From Phoenix dactylifera (taxonomy: Eukaryota > Streptophyta > Magnoliopsida > Arecales > Arecaceae), in contig NC_052397.1 of NCBI RefSeq assembly GCF_009389715.1, forward strand, positions 18,300,129-18,364,128: 64,000 nt of DNA. Direction: 5' to 3'. The first letter of the stretch is position 1. Each line of letters opens with the position of its first letter. The notes under the pieces were generated by a model, which made no database searches, had not been told where the DNA came from, and saw nothing but the letters and a program-made list of their open reading frames with translations. The position numbers were made by a program, and so were the translations under genes. Of this stretch, positions 1-12,244 are shown in pieces.

Positions 1-1885
1 AAATGGCAGATAGAAGAAACAAATCAAAACGTCGCAACCTTGCCTTTCTACAAAACTAAGATAGGTCAAGTTGTAGTAAGGCCATCTTGGGGGATGGATA
101 GGATGATTCACTAGTTTTACACTCCAGTCTACGCCGTGCGACATTAGTTGCTCAAAAAAAAATAAAAATAAAATAAAATCCTAGCAATCATATAGGACGT
201 AATTAAGACTAAAAGCAATTAAAAAAAGTAAAACTTGCATTAGTCCCTGTCCCTTTTACTCATATGACAAATGTTAGAGAGAAGTACAATTCTTGGGTGG
301 TCGCTTGGAAGAAGTCTGTCATCATAGGAAGCATTCTCCATTCATGATGGCGGATACATGGGCCTTAAACCACGATACACCATATTTTGACTCCTAAGGA
401 ATTGATTTAAGCACATAATTTTTCTTAAGGTAGTCAAACCACTGAGATTGTCTTCCACAGTGGCCCGAGTAATATTTTGGTGTTTCCCTATAGTAATATT
501 TTGCAAACTTTCAACTTTAGGCCAAACTAGGTCTATTATTGCAATTATGCCTAAGTTCCACATCCATATACTCCATATAAAAAATACTTCAACAAATACT
601 AAATATTCCGGAACATGCATGATGTAATTTTTTAAACTATAAATCACATCTAATTACTATAGATCCATAATTAACTACAAAGATAATCAAAGAATTTATA
701 TAACTTCTATAAGGTAAATAGCTGATTACTTGTACCAATCAAATTACATTATTGTACTATATTGAAGTCATAAAACAGGCAAAAGAGCCCTTACCACTTG
801 GCAGCACCTAGATGTTCAGGCAGTTGCCTGAGTTGCCACATAAATCACACTTGATGCCTAAGATGAACATCTAAGAAAGTCAAGGCCAGATTCTTCTATG
901 CTTGCTAAGCACCTAGGTATACTGTTCTTCCGTGATGTGATTATAATCCTTGATGATTCGGCCAAACATGCTAACTCCTGGCAAATAACAGTGGCAAACA
1001 CTACCAAAAAACATACTTTTCAGTCAATTGTCTCTTAGATGATTATTACGCCGTAAACAGTCAGGTGTAGCCGCATTTTAATAATAATCCTCTCATCTAT
1101 TCATTTTAAATTACTAGATTCTCTAAACCCTTTACTGTTATAATCTAGATCATCTAAAATCCAATTTTCTGTCATCGACGACTTCCCATTTTATGTTCGA
1201 TAGATATAACTAAGCATTCTCATTCCAAAACAATGAATATGCTTTGATCCTCATATAACTATAGTTCAATTGTGACCCTAACCAGCTACCTTGACCCTAC
1301 TAGCACCAGGTTTTGAGGATGGCAAGAGTATCATGGTTCAGCCAGCAAATTAACATCAATATCTGCATCAAGAATTCAGCTTCATTATGCACCGAATATG
1401 GATCATCCAGCAGAAGAAAACAATGTTATTATTACTTGGTCCATAAAAGGTACATAAATAATGACACCGATACCACTATATGACATCACTTACATGCAAG
1501 ATACATACAAAAAATAATATATAAAAAACCTAGTGTCTCATGCAATATGAGAATTTTTGAGTTTATGTATTATGCATGAATCTGGAAAAGAATGGAAATT
1601 TAAAATGAATGGGAACATAGGAAAATTATCTTCTGACGTGCACATTTACCATGAATTTCTTGTAAGAAATACCTGATAACTGACACTGACACATAGAAGA
1701 ACAAATTTAACATTACGACGAAACAAAGAATTTCCACTCTTCAGACAACAGCACTAGGAACAAACTATATGATATAAGCCTAGATCAAGTACACAAAGAT
1801 GATAAACTTTAAATTTCACCCAAAAAAGGGAAAATGAGTGATGGCATTATTATTTTTCTAAAAAACGTCATGGTTATGGGTTTAC
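1..1885. other. Intron of SUVR5 at the window edge
   Basis: AT-rich sequence without a convincing exon. It follows the donor after 1886 on the minus strand, so it should be intron of SUVR5. I looked for the next conserved SUVR5 segment on the minus strand and did not see it. Open frames here are short and composition-driven. Confidence 0.6.
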
Positions 1886-4800
1886 ATTTTGAAGCTTTAG
1901 CAGCATCTTTCCAAGATCAAGATAATCTCTACAGCGAGAAGCTTCCATAGCAAATTCCTTCCAGGTTGTGGCCCTGCGAGCATCCTCAATTACAGCCTAT
2001 AAAAATTCAAGCAAACTCCTCATAACAAAGAAATGCCAAAAGGAGATATCAAAGATGATGAGATGTTTAAAGACAATAGAACCAAACCTCTGTATGTAGC
2101 TGGTCACTGATGTTTAGCATCGCAAAAGCAAGCTTTTGCATAATATATCGACGTGGAAGAGTTAAGTCTTTAACCAATTTTCTCCATCTACGATGGTTAC
2201 CATTAACAAGTGGTTCTGGTGATTCCCCAATTGAACAAACTAGTAGCATATCTGCCCAAGAATATGTCCTTGTACGAGGGAAAAAAACTGCAATATATCT
2301 CTTTCTCTCATGTGTAGGCTTCGCTTTTAAAGTTGACAATGGGCAATCTGCCCTAGGACATCGAATTCCAGTTTGCCACTTCCCTCTCCACTACTCTCAA
2401 GGGGGGAAAACAAAAAGAGTCAGATGGAGGTATAATGTGAAGAGAAGTTGCAATTATCACCATAGATAACAAAGATTAATCAGAATATGCACTAAAGGAA
2501 AAGACATTCAAAACCCCGGTCATGAAGATTGCAAGGCTTAAACTTAAAATCATTATTTTAAGAAATGACTAAATAGCTTCTTGGGGGGAAAAAAAACATT
2601 CTTTCCTTACGCAATAATAAGTCACATTATCCCTATATGAGAATAGGCATTTTCCAAGAGAAGATCACTACAAAGTAACATGATGGTCTATTTGCAATGA
2701 TGGTTAAGCTCTCTCCTGTTCACATCACAAAGTAACTGTAAGTGATGAACAAGTTCTGAAAACCAGGCATACCAGCGATATACCAGCCGGTACATAGTAT
2801 ATTGGCCATGAACTGTACGTGGGGCCGGCCTCAATATGCCCTAATATATGTGAATTGGACCTCAATCACCCATACTACATTTCTACTTCAGATTGGGGAA
2901 GATCAAGCCCAAACTTTGTGACAACTAATCCTTTAAAACTCAAAGGAAAGTTTGTTATATGGAATAAACCATCCAACATGAGAAAGAAACAATCACAAAA
3001 GAAGAATAACCAAAATTGAATCCCTATGGCTTTAAAACGCCTTTATTTCATTCCATATGATGTTTGGAACTCCAAAAACAGAAAGGGATAAAGAAAAAAA
3101 TGGATGCCATAATTGGCCATGCCAAGGGTGTATCCACAGAATCCAGCAGTGCTGGTTAGTACGCATGTCAAGAAAGTATGCATGGCTGATGGTACCATAC
3201 TACAGATTTGAAAATCCTGGTAACAAAGTGTACCATTCAAGGTCCAAGGATTTATATTCTAAGTTCAATCAGACCAACCTAATGGGTGACATAGTTCAGG
3301 GATAATTTTAAATTTCTAGTGGCCACAAGCAATATTGGTCAAAACTGGAAGCAAGGTTTCAAATACCATCAAAACGGGATAGTACGAACGATACAAAACC
3401 ATTCTGGTGGGTTGCTAGCACCTGGACACAGTCTATTGGTACGAGATGCAGCCATGCATCATAAATCGTAACTCAGTATTGTTTTGTTACGGCAAAATAC
3501 CAGTACAAGTTCCAGTACCAGTATCTGAAACCTTGACTAATAACACAAACAGTCGTTAATAGAGTAATAGGTTTAGGAAAAGAAAACCCATGGCAATAAG
3601 ACATTGCACAATGCATTCAAAAAGAAAATTGTATCAATTATGTGCCTCTCAACCAAAAGGGGGTCAGTTTTGTAATATTGTTTTCTACCATTTTACCAAC
3701 CAATTTGGAGAAAAAAAACATGGGGATCATATATCAATATATCATGTTGATAAGAGATACATGATGTCACATTTAACATAAATCATCACATTAATAGCAA
3801 ACTGAGTACAATATTGCCTATACCTGAAGACCATTCATATACAGATAATCCCATCATATAAATCCCGAATATATTATTGTTAAGATCTATGTTTCTTTCA
3901 ACAACTCTCAAGAAAATAAAATAAGGTTACCTTCAAATTGAAATAAAAGCCCGAGGAACGTGGGTTCCTTCTAAATATTCTGAATAAAACTTGATAAAAT
4001 TTGTATAAAACCACAAGCCCAATTAATCCAAAGAAAAAAACACAATTCTTATTTAGGGAAACCCTGCATAGAATTCCTCAGCCTAGTTTGGTTGACCAAA
4101 AATAAAGGAAGTTTCAGATGAGATGTCTGTTACTTGCAGAGAAATATAGTAAACCCTTAACAGGTGACCATCCTATTGCCAAGTTCCTTAAACCCACAAA
4201 ATTATCATTAATTCTAAAATAAAATTTGATGTCGTTTTAAGTTATTGAATAACTATGTTTATAACAAAATTCATTCAAGACATGCCGTGCCTTGCACCTT
4301 AAAACAAAATATTCTAAATGCCTTGAAGCTCAAGGAAGAGACAAAACGAAGCCAGACATATGCACTAAATCAGATTCACATAATGCGGCCCCAGTGAGCT
4401 AATTACCTAAAGTCCCGTTTGGCATTGCTTTGGGTAGTAGAGCTTTTATTGGTAGAGCTTGGGGCAATAGAGCTTTTAATAAAAAGTGATTGGTAACTAT
4501 ATATTTAAAATTATGTGGAATGTTAATATCTGTTTAATAACCAAACTAAGTACTTGGAGTGTCAGAAAATAACAATGAGGAATATTGCATAGCACTTTCA
4601 ATTATATAACCGTCCATGCTGTCAAAAAAAACTATTATAAAGTATTCTTAATTTATAAATTACTTATTTTAATATTTTAAACTAGATAATATCATAAATA
4701 ATAATTTACATCATATTATAATAATAATATTATTATATATTAAGATGATATTATTTTAATAAAAATGTTATTATGTAATATTATTATAATATAATAATAT

Positions 4801-7002
4801 TACACTATTATAGTGCGATTATATTAGAATAATAATGATAATAATATACTATTATTATAATATAACATAACAAATACAATATATTATAGTATTATTATTC
4901 CATATTATATTATTAGGTTGTACTATCAAAATTGTTATTATAGATGTTACTTTGTAAATTATTTTTATATTTTAATCTTAATAATATAATAGATAAATTC
5001 AAATCTCATAAAACACCAACTTAAATAATTATAGCAATAAAAAGTATTTTAAATTAATGTTTGAAAATTCCATTGCTAGGACTCGAATTTGAGTCTCTCA
5101 AGAGAAATAACAGCTTCCTAACACATCTCAAGTAGCTTTTGCCAAAAAGCTCCAAATTAAAGCTTTCCCCAAGTAGACATTTAATAAGCTTTTGGACAAG
5201 TCAAAAAGTTGTTTCAAAATTTTTACCGAACACCTTAAAATCACCCAAAAGAGCTTTTAGCATCCAAGAAATGCTTTTTGGCCCTCCAAAAGCAATACAA
5301 AATGGGGCCTAAGCCAAACATACCATACCTATTGATTGCAATGATTCTACAGACAACAGACAGAAAGAAATGTGTCCTTGTATATTACGTGTGTGCATGC
5401 ACATGCGTGATGCCTGTGGACTCAAATACCATGGGAGGATATTTGTTGCACCAACTTTACAAATCAAGCTTTACACAGGAATTGAAACATAGTGAAATTA
5501 ATCATGAAGTTAATTTTGTAAACATGTGAATAATGCCAATGTAATCATACAAAAAAAGAAAACGGTAACAGGTTTGCCTTATAATTTGAGGCTCACTCCT
5601 TGCCTTCTGTATGGCATTACGAGTGTTGCTTCAGAAGCTCCTCATAAATTTTACGATCTTGCAATTTCATTAGGCAAAATAGATTTATATGTGGCTTAAA
5701 AGTGGCTTTTAACAATTTGCATGTGTTTTTAGGAAATTCAGAGTAATCAAAGAAAAAAAGACTATAGACAATCATGATTTATTGATTTAGCTTAGTGAAA
5801 CACATTAGCTAAGAAATTGTTCTAGCATCATATTTACCATGATTCCATGAACATTCCTAATCAGTTGTTCATCCATAAATTGATAACAGCAAATGCAATT
5901 AACATCTCCAACATAAAAAAAAAAACATATGATTACACACCAACTAGCTTGAGACATTGAATATACATTCACCTACTTCACATACACAAGTAACTTTCTG
6001 AATAGAAGATTTTGACATGAGACATACCTTCACCCAGAGTGCCACAGGTTGATCTTGTTCAATATATTCACTCCCTAGAAGACCTGATTCTCCTTCTTGA
6101 TTGCTGTTTTGCACATTGTTGTTCATATTTTGCACAGATGAGTGTGAGGCATTACCAAACAAGAACGAATTATTCTTTGGCCCCCGCTCGGGCAAATCAG
6201 GTTCAAAATCAGACAGCTTGTGAGGGAGACAAGACTGGTCTTCCTCCTCTCCACACGAATCTGAAGTATCAGTCTGAACGGATTCAGCACTGCATGGTGT
6301 ATCTTCTCTTTCTTTAAATTCACATATTTCATCTCCCTGGCTGTCTTTTTCAGGTACCATGTAATCATTTGACTTAAAATTACTATCAATTAATTGTATT
6401 CCTTGCTCCTGCTCAAAGCAGCTGCCTGTTTCATTACACTGTTGATCAAAATAGGAATGTGATTCTATTCTGAAATGTATGTCATCCTCATTAATTTTTC
6501 TCTCTCTAAGAAGAGAAGTTTCTTCCGCTACCATACCATTTAACATTTTGCATTCAGCCAGCTGAGAATCGGTATGCAGGAAGCAAGCATTTCCTTCATG
6601 TTCGTCACTATCTGGGATGTTAGCATTTCCATCATGTTTGCTGCTTAGTTGTTCATGTACTTGCCACTGTTGAAACATGTCTATATTTGGCAATGGCTTC
6701 TCAGTAGCATGGATGCTGTCTAATACTTCATCATTATGCCCTTGAGGAGAATAGTGAAGCTCTTTAAATGTACCATCTTTCCTGCTGTCTAACTGACCAT
6801 CAGCAGGCCCTCGTTGAGCATCATCAGCCTCTAATAGGATCTGTTTCCTGTCACAAATAGCAAGTGATGGTTTCTCCCGTGCCTTTTTTCTTAGACCATC
6901 TACTTGCAGCAATGTGGATTCCTCAAGTATGTCTTCTGTTGGTTTTGTTACTGCACTTCGTTCGCCAACATACTGAACTTCAGAAAGAGAGAGTACTGAC
7001 AT
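1886..7002 (-). CDS. SUVR5: SUVR5 histone-lysine N-methyltransferase, N-terminal part (partial, 3 coding exons)
   Basis: Three coding exons read on the minus strand: 7002-6028 (325 codons), 2390-2088 (101 codons) and 1996-1886 (37 codons). All are phase 0 with GT donors and AG acceptors. The protein opens MSVLSLSEVQYVGE, as SUVR5 proteins do. A long acidic, poorly conserved stretch follows, then the conserved block VALWVKWRGKWQTGIRC...KAKPTHERKRY...YSWADMLLV...VKDLTLPRRYIMQKLA, then ATTWKEFAMEASRC...LGKMLLKLQN. In Arabidopsis SUVR5 is a plant-specific SET-domain protein with C2H2 zinc fingers that promotes H3K9me2 in the nucleus. Those fingers and the SET domain are not in the window; the next exon is not found between base 1 and 1885, so the gene continues off the left edge. 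The start at 7002 is supported by the family N-terminus and by a likely acceptor just upstream (exon from about 7019). Confidence 0.93.
3352..3535. mobile_element. Short inverted-repeat element (CAAGGTTTCA termini), in SUVR5 intron
   Basis: The left end reads CAAGGTTTCAAATACC. The right end, read on the other strand, is CAAGGTTTCAGATACTGG. The interior has several degenerate GTACCAGTAC-like palindromes. At 184 bp with no coding capacity it looks like a MITE. The 8 bases outside each end (ACTGGAAG and ACTAATAA) match only partly, so a target duplication is not proven. It resembles the better preserved element at 7739-7924. Confidence 0.65.
4410..5310. mobile_element. Non-autonomous hAT-like element, AT-rich core, in SUVR5 intron
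   Basis: The ends are imperfect inverted repeats: AAGTCCCGTTTGGCATTGC on the left, and AGGCCCCATTTTGTATTGC on the right read from the other strand. Subterminal AGAGCTTTTA motifs recur in both orientations. The core, about 4620-5040, is extremely AT-rich with TAATAATAT runs. No transposase frame is present. The end type is common in plant hAT-derived MITEs. I see no clean target duplication. Confidence 0.65.
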
Positions 7003-7738
7003 GACTTCCTCCTATTACCCTGAATTCCATATAACATGCAAGTTCTCTAATACATCAACTTCTAACCCTGTTTCAGGCAAATCTGACAATCAATTTCTGT
7101 CAGATTATATCAATATAGAATATTTTTGATGTAAAATGAAACTAATAATCATATTCAAAATAGATATTCCTGTTCTATTTAAAATAATACAGATTGCTTT
7201 TCACAAGGAATTATGATAAAAGCATCATTACTTTAATCAGGAAGGGACACATTGGATAGCTAGTCATATGACTACAATTGTATCTGAGCTTATGACTTGG
7301 TAGACATACACAGATACAGAACCACATGGTAGCAAAGATATAGGTGCCCAACAGAGTAAATTTCCCAAATCTAGATATGACAACATGGTGAGTATTTTAT
7401 TAGCTGTATAAGCAATCGAATATGCATATGCACAAATCGTGCATTTATACCCCAACAACTATACATCATGAATTTATACCAGAACATCTATACATCATGC
7501 ATATATACCACAACAACTATACATGGCCCACGCACAGTAACAACAATCACCAATTTTTTCAGAAATTCACAAATTGTTCACAGTTTAGAGGTCAGCCAAA
7601 CAGTTCTGCCACTTATTCACTGGTTCACAAATTGATCGTGAATATTTCACAGTTTATAGATTTCACGAAGACAACATGAGAGAGTAAACTGTTTGGGCTT
7701 CAGTTTTATCAAGGAGCAAGTTTGATGTCACATATGGG

Positions 7739-7924
7739 CAAGGTTCGCCGTACCGGTACCGAACCCCGTACCGGTGCCGCACTAGTATAGGCGTACCGAG
7801 TGTCGGTACGGTACCGTACGCTCGGTACCGACCGTACCGACATTGGTGTACCGATACCGGTACCCATCGATACGGGTACGGTACGCTCGGTACCGACTGG
7901 TACCGACCGGTACAGCAAACCTTG
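7739..7924. mobile_element. GTACCGGTAC-rich MITE with perfect 8-bp target duplication
   Basis: The 186-bp element begins CAAGGTTCGCCGTACCGGT; its other end on the opposite strand is CAAGGTTTGCTGTACCGGT. It is flanked on both sides by CATATGGG (7731-7738 and 7925-7932), an 8-bp duplication typical of hAT insertions. The interior is almost wholly built of GTACCG and CGGTAC units and can fold on itself. It lies in the SUVR5 leader intron. The short open frames here, on both strands, are artefacts of the repeat. Confidence 0.85.
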
Positions 7925-8112
7925 CATATGGGTGACTTGACAGGCCAGGGAAAAGAACTAAGAAGTGTCCAGTCTCACTACTAGGCTGATGTAATGGAGT
8001 CTGGGGAAATATGAAAACTTTAAAAGAATAATCCAACAAATATGGAAAATATTTGGTAGAAGTTCAGAAAATTAAAACAAAAAATAAAAATAAAAATAAG
8101 AAATAGTTATAA

Positions 8113-8158
8113 TAAATTATATATATATAGATATATATATATATATATATATTAAAAA
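8113..8158. repeat. (TA)n microsatellite
   Basis: Nearly uninterrupted TA dinucleotides with two GA interruptions, inside the SUVR5 leader intron. Confidence 0.85.
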
Positions 8159-8638
8159 TGGTAGGTACATCATCACTACCAACATTATTTCATAACAAAG
8201 ATGCACTTCATAGATTCACCAACAATATCATTTCCAAATTTAAGGATCTTTAGTTTTTCATCTTCCAATGTGATCAAGAAAAAGGATTCACAGTAAAAAA
8301 AATTATAAAAAAAAAACTTTGATATTGTGATTAAGGCAAAGGTTTAATGTTCCTAATTATTTCTAATTGTTAAATATGCAAAAAAATATTTTTAAGATGT
8401 ACAATACAGACACATTTATGACATGTGTGCCACTCACAGAAGAACTGGAATCAGATAGGATCTATTACAACAACAAAGATTGCAATGATCATTGTTAACC
8501 AAACAGTCAACAATAGCTAACCAACTAAAAAGAATAGTGCCGAAACTGAAAGAAAAGTCAGGATAAAAGATTGAATCATGAATACCGATGTTTACATGTA
8601 ATTTCATTAAATTATCAAAAAAATATCCATCGAAGACA

Positions 8639-9220
8639 GGGTACGTCATACCGGTACTGGTAGGCATACCGGTCACCTACCGAACCGGTATGGTTCCGGT
8701 TCGGACCCGTTTAAACCGGTACCAAACCGGCCAGCTCTTCCCCACGGAAGCGGGTGAGCCCAGCCGAAGCCGAGAAAGAAGAAGAGAAGGAGAGAGCGAG
8801 CAAGGGAGGAGAGGCCTCTGCCGCCCACGGAGGGCCGTGGAGGCCGAGGGAAGCGGGGGAGCCCACAGGGGCGCGGCGGAGGCCGTGGAAAAAATTTAGG
8901 ATTTTTAAGTGAAGTCGGCAAATCGCTTACCGACTTCACTTAAAAATTTCCAAATTAAAAAACCATGGCCTCGGCCTCCGCCGCGCCCCCACGGGCTCCC
9001 CCGGCCCCCTCGACCTCCGCCAGCCCCTTGCGGCCCTCCGCGGGCAGCAGAGGCCTCTCCTTCTCCCTCCCTTCCCCGCTCGCTCTTTCTTTCTCTTCTT
9101 CTTCCCCAGCTCTAGCTGAGTTCGGCATCTGCAGGCCCTCTACCAGTTTTCACAGCTTCGTCGTACCGGTCAAGGCCCGGACCGATACAGTACATGTTGA
9201 ACGGGTTGGTTCAACATACC
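8639..9220. mobile_element. GC-rich fold-back element with long inverted arms
   Basis: The sequence at about 8731-8890 (GCTCTTCCCC...AGAGGCCTCTGCCGCC...GGGGCGCGGCGGAGGCCG) is repeated in inverted orientation at about 8965-9112, giving arms of roughly 150 bp with moderate divergence. The arms flank a central hairpin (8901-8947). Both outer ends carry ACCGGTAC-type palindromes, linking it to the 7739 element. The ends I give (GGTACGTC and AACATACC) are the outermost similar bases; no target duplication was found. The proline/arginine-rich open frames across it reflect composition only. Confidence 0.65.
8901..8947. repeat. Perfect 18-bp inverted repeat at the centre of the fold-back element
   Basis: ATTTTTAAGTGAAGTCGG (8901-8918) is followed by an 11-base loop and then by its exact reverse complement (8930-8947). 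The loop itself continues partial symmetry. It is the symmetry centre of the larger inverted structure. Confidence 0.9.
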
Positions 9221-11300
9221 ATGATCAAAGATAAATTTTAACTACTCTAAACTAAATATTATACAAATAATAAATCCACATATCTGGGGCAGCTCTACAA
9301 AACGTTCTTGTCACTTACTTCAAGATTATATTCTCCATGAATTCAAGATTTGTCAGATCTTTTATCACAACTTGCAACCATATTTTATTATTTTCTTACT
9401 CCTTCCTCGCCTCTTCCACCTTTCCCAACATAAATGTGTCCCCTCCATACCAGCACTAATTTTAACCATCACCATATTTAACCATGTTAATTCCATACTT
9501 TCCTTCCCTATGTCTGTGCCTCCTATTCTTCATCAAAGGTATTTGATAGAAGGAAGGTTGCGTAGAAGCACTATGGTGCCTAGAGTAACATTTTATGCCC
9601 ATATAAATGTTCAAAAACTTTGCCCCAATTTTCATTTAAGTCAGTGAGTTTCAGTTTCAACAATTTTGGCAAAATCAGTGGTTTTGGACTAGTTTTGCAG
9701 TTTCATTTGAAAATAAAAAAAGAAATTCAAAAAAAGGCAATTCAAATTAGGGAAAAACGGTGAAGATAAATAAGTCAAATAATAAATGGACCATCTTTTC
9801 AACATATGTCCTATTGCCTAGGACTTTCAGATTTATTCTTTCAGTAACTTCACCATTGGGAAAAAAACAAATTTTCATTGGTTTAAAAATAAAATGTTCG
9901 AGCAATGGCTGGCGCCAATTCATTTGCCATATAGCATATGATAGAAGAGTTTACCTATGAGATCTTGTGTTTCAAATAGCCAAATCTGAAATCTACCTCA
10001 AAGTAATTACTTTTCATCAAAATCCTGTTTCGTGTCTAGCGTCGTAGTGCTTCTAAATGTTCTAAAAACTTGAAAAATCGAATTTAATCTGGAGAAAGAT
10101 CTTCTGAGCATTTAAAGTAATTAAAAAAAACACAAAAAATTAGAATAAATAAGCTACTATACAATTTGGCCACATAAATTAGCTTTGGATGAAAACTTGA
10201 TTGAACATGCTTTTGTTCCACATGAATTCCTAGTCGTGGTCTGCTTGGATATACATACCCTTTCAAAATTATACATATCGGATTGTTTCCCTATGTTGGA
10301 ATGGTCAATCTTGGAATTCAACGATTACTAATGAAATAACTACTGTAGAAAGTTGAAATGCAAACTCCACTGTTCCACAAATGGAAGAATAGGTTTGCCA
10401 TGGTTTTGGCAAAACCTCTTTTAAGTACAGAAGTCACTTAAGGAAACCGGTAAGCAGAAACTGGTAAGCACGCAATTGCGATCAATACATAATTTCGGTA
10501 TTTCATCAGTTTATGCATCATGAAAGTCATCTTCACCCTTTCTTTTCCATTTTCTGCACTTTGTCTACAGGATCCTACTTTCTCTTTACTAATCTAGCGT
10601 CCAGCTACAGCTTCAGCAGCCACTAATCGACCGTGCAGCAGCACCATCTGCAGTGTGACGACTGCTTAGCAAATTCGGATCAAAGAGTGGGCACGAGATT
10701 AGAAGGACCAGCGACCGGGGGCCACCAAGGTCCTGATTCATCGCTTGAGCCCCAGCATGCAGCCAGGCACATGCCAACCACACACGCGTCGAGAAAAGAA
10801 CTTGGCAGAAACACCTCTCTCCTGGCACACCCAAGCGCACACTGGCGTACCAAGAGCTACAGAGGATAGATCGTTTACACGCCCAGAAAGGAAAGAAAAG
10901 AAAAGAAAAAACGCATGACAACAACCTAAGAGATCTGAATCAACGTAGACGAAAACCGAAAATCAAAACCCTAGGAATCAGATTCTTGTTCCCAGAATCC
11001 AGATTTCCAGATCAAATTCAAATTGAAGCAAAACAGAGCGTATTATTAGAAAAAGCGGAAATGGAAGACTCTGATCGAAACCCTTTCTAACCATAAAATC
11101 CAGGTTTAAGGGTTTTCTTACCTCCTTTCCTCCCTCCGTCTCTTTATCTTTATGCACATATGCAAAGAAAAAACAAAAAAAAAACGGAACGGCTAGACCA
11201 GGCATAATGTACTAAAAAGGGTTTCAAACCGAAAAAAACTTTGAGGCTAAGGACTTCTGGAACACGAATGGAATCGGAGAAAATGACAAGGGAGGCGTAC
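9221..11300. other. Remainder of the SUVR5 leader intron, no gene seen
   Basis: Mostly AT-rich. A more GC-balanced patch at 10600-10870 has no recognisable protein similarity. Short frames do not show family motifs. Confidence 0.5.
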
Positions 11301-11560
11301 CTTGTTCTAGTGCCGATCTCCTGCTTCCAGCTTTGGATGGATGCCAAGATCGGGTACAATTTGAGAGAAAGGATGGGTGGATGACGGGGAGGGAGATTTG
11401 TGGAGCGCGACCTATTTGGGGGGGGGGGGGGGGGGGGGGGCTTCAGTTTACACCATTTCCCAAGATGCGGAGAGGGAGAGGCTCGAAGGAGAGAGGCAAC
11501 TGGGCTGGCGTTGGTTTCTAGGGTTTGTATCAGAATTGAACTCGTTATTCTCAAGGGGCC
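11301..11560 (-). other. SUVR5: Probable SUVR5 5' leader exon and promoter-proximal region
   Basis: On the minus strand a strong donor, GAACAAG followed by GTACGCC, places an exon end at 11301. The sequence upstream of it is GC-rich, pyrimidine-rich and leader-like, unlike the AT-rich flanks. It would splice to the acceptor near 7020, leaving a 4.3-kb leader intron that carries several small inverted-repeat elements. The outer (5') limit is a guess; no transcript is available. It could instead belong to an unrelated minus-strand transcript. Confidence 0.45.
11418..11440 (+). repeat. G23 homopolymer
   Basis: Twenty-three consecutive G on the plus strand, within the probable SUVR5 leader (C-run in the sense direction). 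Runs this long are prone to length errors. Confidence 0.85.
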
Positions 11561-11680
11561 GAGAGAGAACGAGAGAGAGAGAGAGAGGAAAACTGGGCTG
11601 GCCTCGCTTCTAGGGTTTGTACTGGAATTGAACTTGCGATACTCAAGGGGCGAGGCCGCAAGGGAGGGGATCTATTAATA
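11498..11680. repeat. Two-unit tandem duplication upstream of SUVR5
   Basis: Units begin at 11498 and 11591 (period 93). Each contains AACTGGGCTGG, TTCTAGGGTTTGTA, GGAATTGAACT or CAGAATTGAACT, and ACTCAAGGGG or TCTCAAGGGG. Unit identity is high but imperfect. A GA-rich run separates them (11561-11588). The duplication covers the likely transcription start region of the minus-strand gene. Confidence 0.8.
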
Positions 11681-12092
11681 TTTGCACCAGGACTCGGCCC
11701 ACAGGAACCGCTGGGGCTGGAGAGGCGGAGGCACGATTTGCGTAGATGATAAATAGACCCCTCTCTATTTGCTTGCCGTTTTTTTATTTCTTCATGCGGC
11801 AATAGGTAAACATAGGTGGATCCACTAAAAATAGGGGGGCGACCGGAGGGAAAGGCCAGAAACCACATAAAATTAATATAATTTAATTTAATTTATTATA
11901 GATTATATTAGATTATCTGTTTAATAAAATGATCAAGTTTGAATCTAAATTTTTAACATGTTTAATAAGTAGGTCGAGTTTAAGTTAACAAATTTTTGAC
12001 CTACTATATATTCGATACGTTCCATATCTGATCTGATGTGACATGATTATCACTCCTAATATGAGCAAATTTGGATCCGCATAAAAGACTAA

Positions 12093-12244
12093 AGCCTCTG
12101 CCATGGGCATAGCTTTAGATGACATGAGCTGGGGGAGAGGCGTTGCCCACGTGCAAGTCTTGGCCAAGAGCCTCTAGCACGGGCAAGGCTTTAGATGAGA
12201 GGAGCCGGGGGAGAGGCTTTGCCCACATGCAAGTCCTAGCCTAG
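12093..12244. repeat. Two-unit tandem repeat, 76-bp period
   Basis: Units start at 12093 and 12169, each with AGCCTCT, GGGCA(A/T)(A/G)GCTTTAGATGA, GGGGGAGAGGC and TTGCCCAC(A/G)TGCAAGTC. No coding frame is maintained. It resembles fragments of dispersed plant repeats; the family is unknown. Confidence 0.75.

Noticed and set aside
4620-5040. AT-rich stretch as a possible origin or matrix attachment region
   Set aside because: It is fully explained as the core of the 4410-5310 inverted-repeat element.
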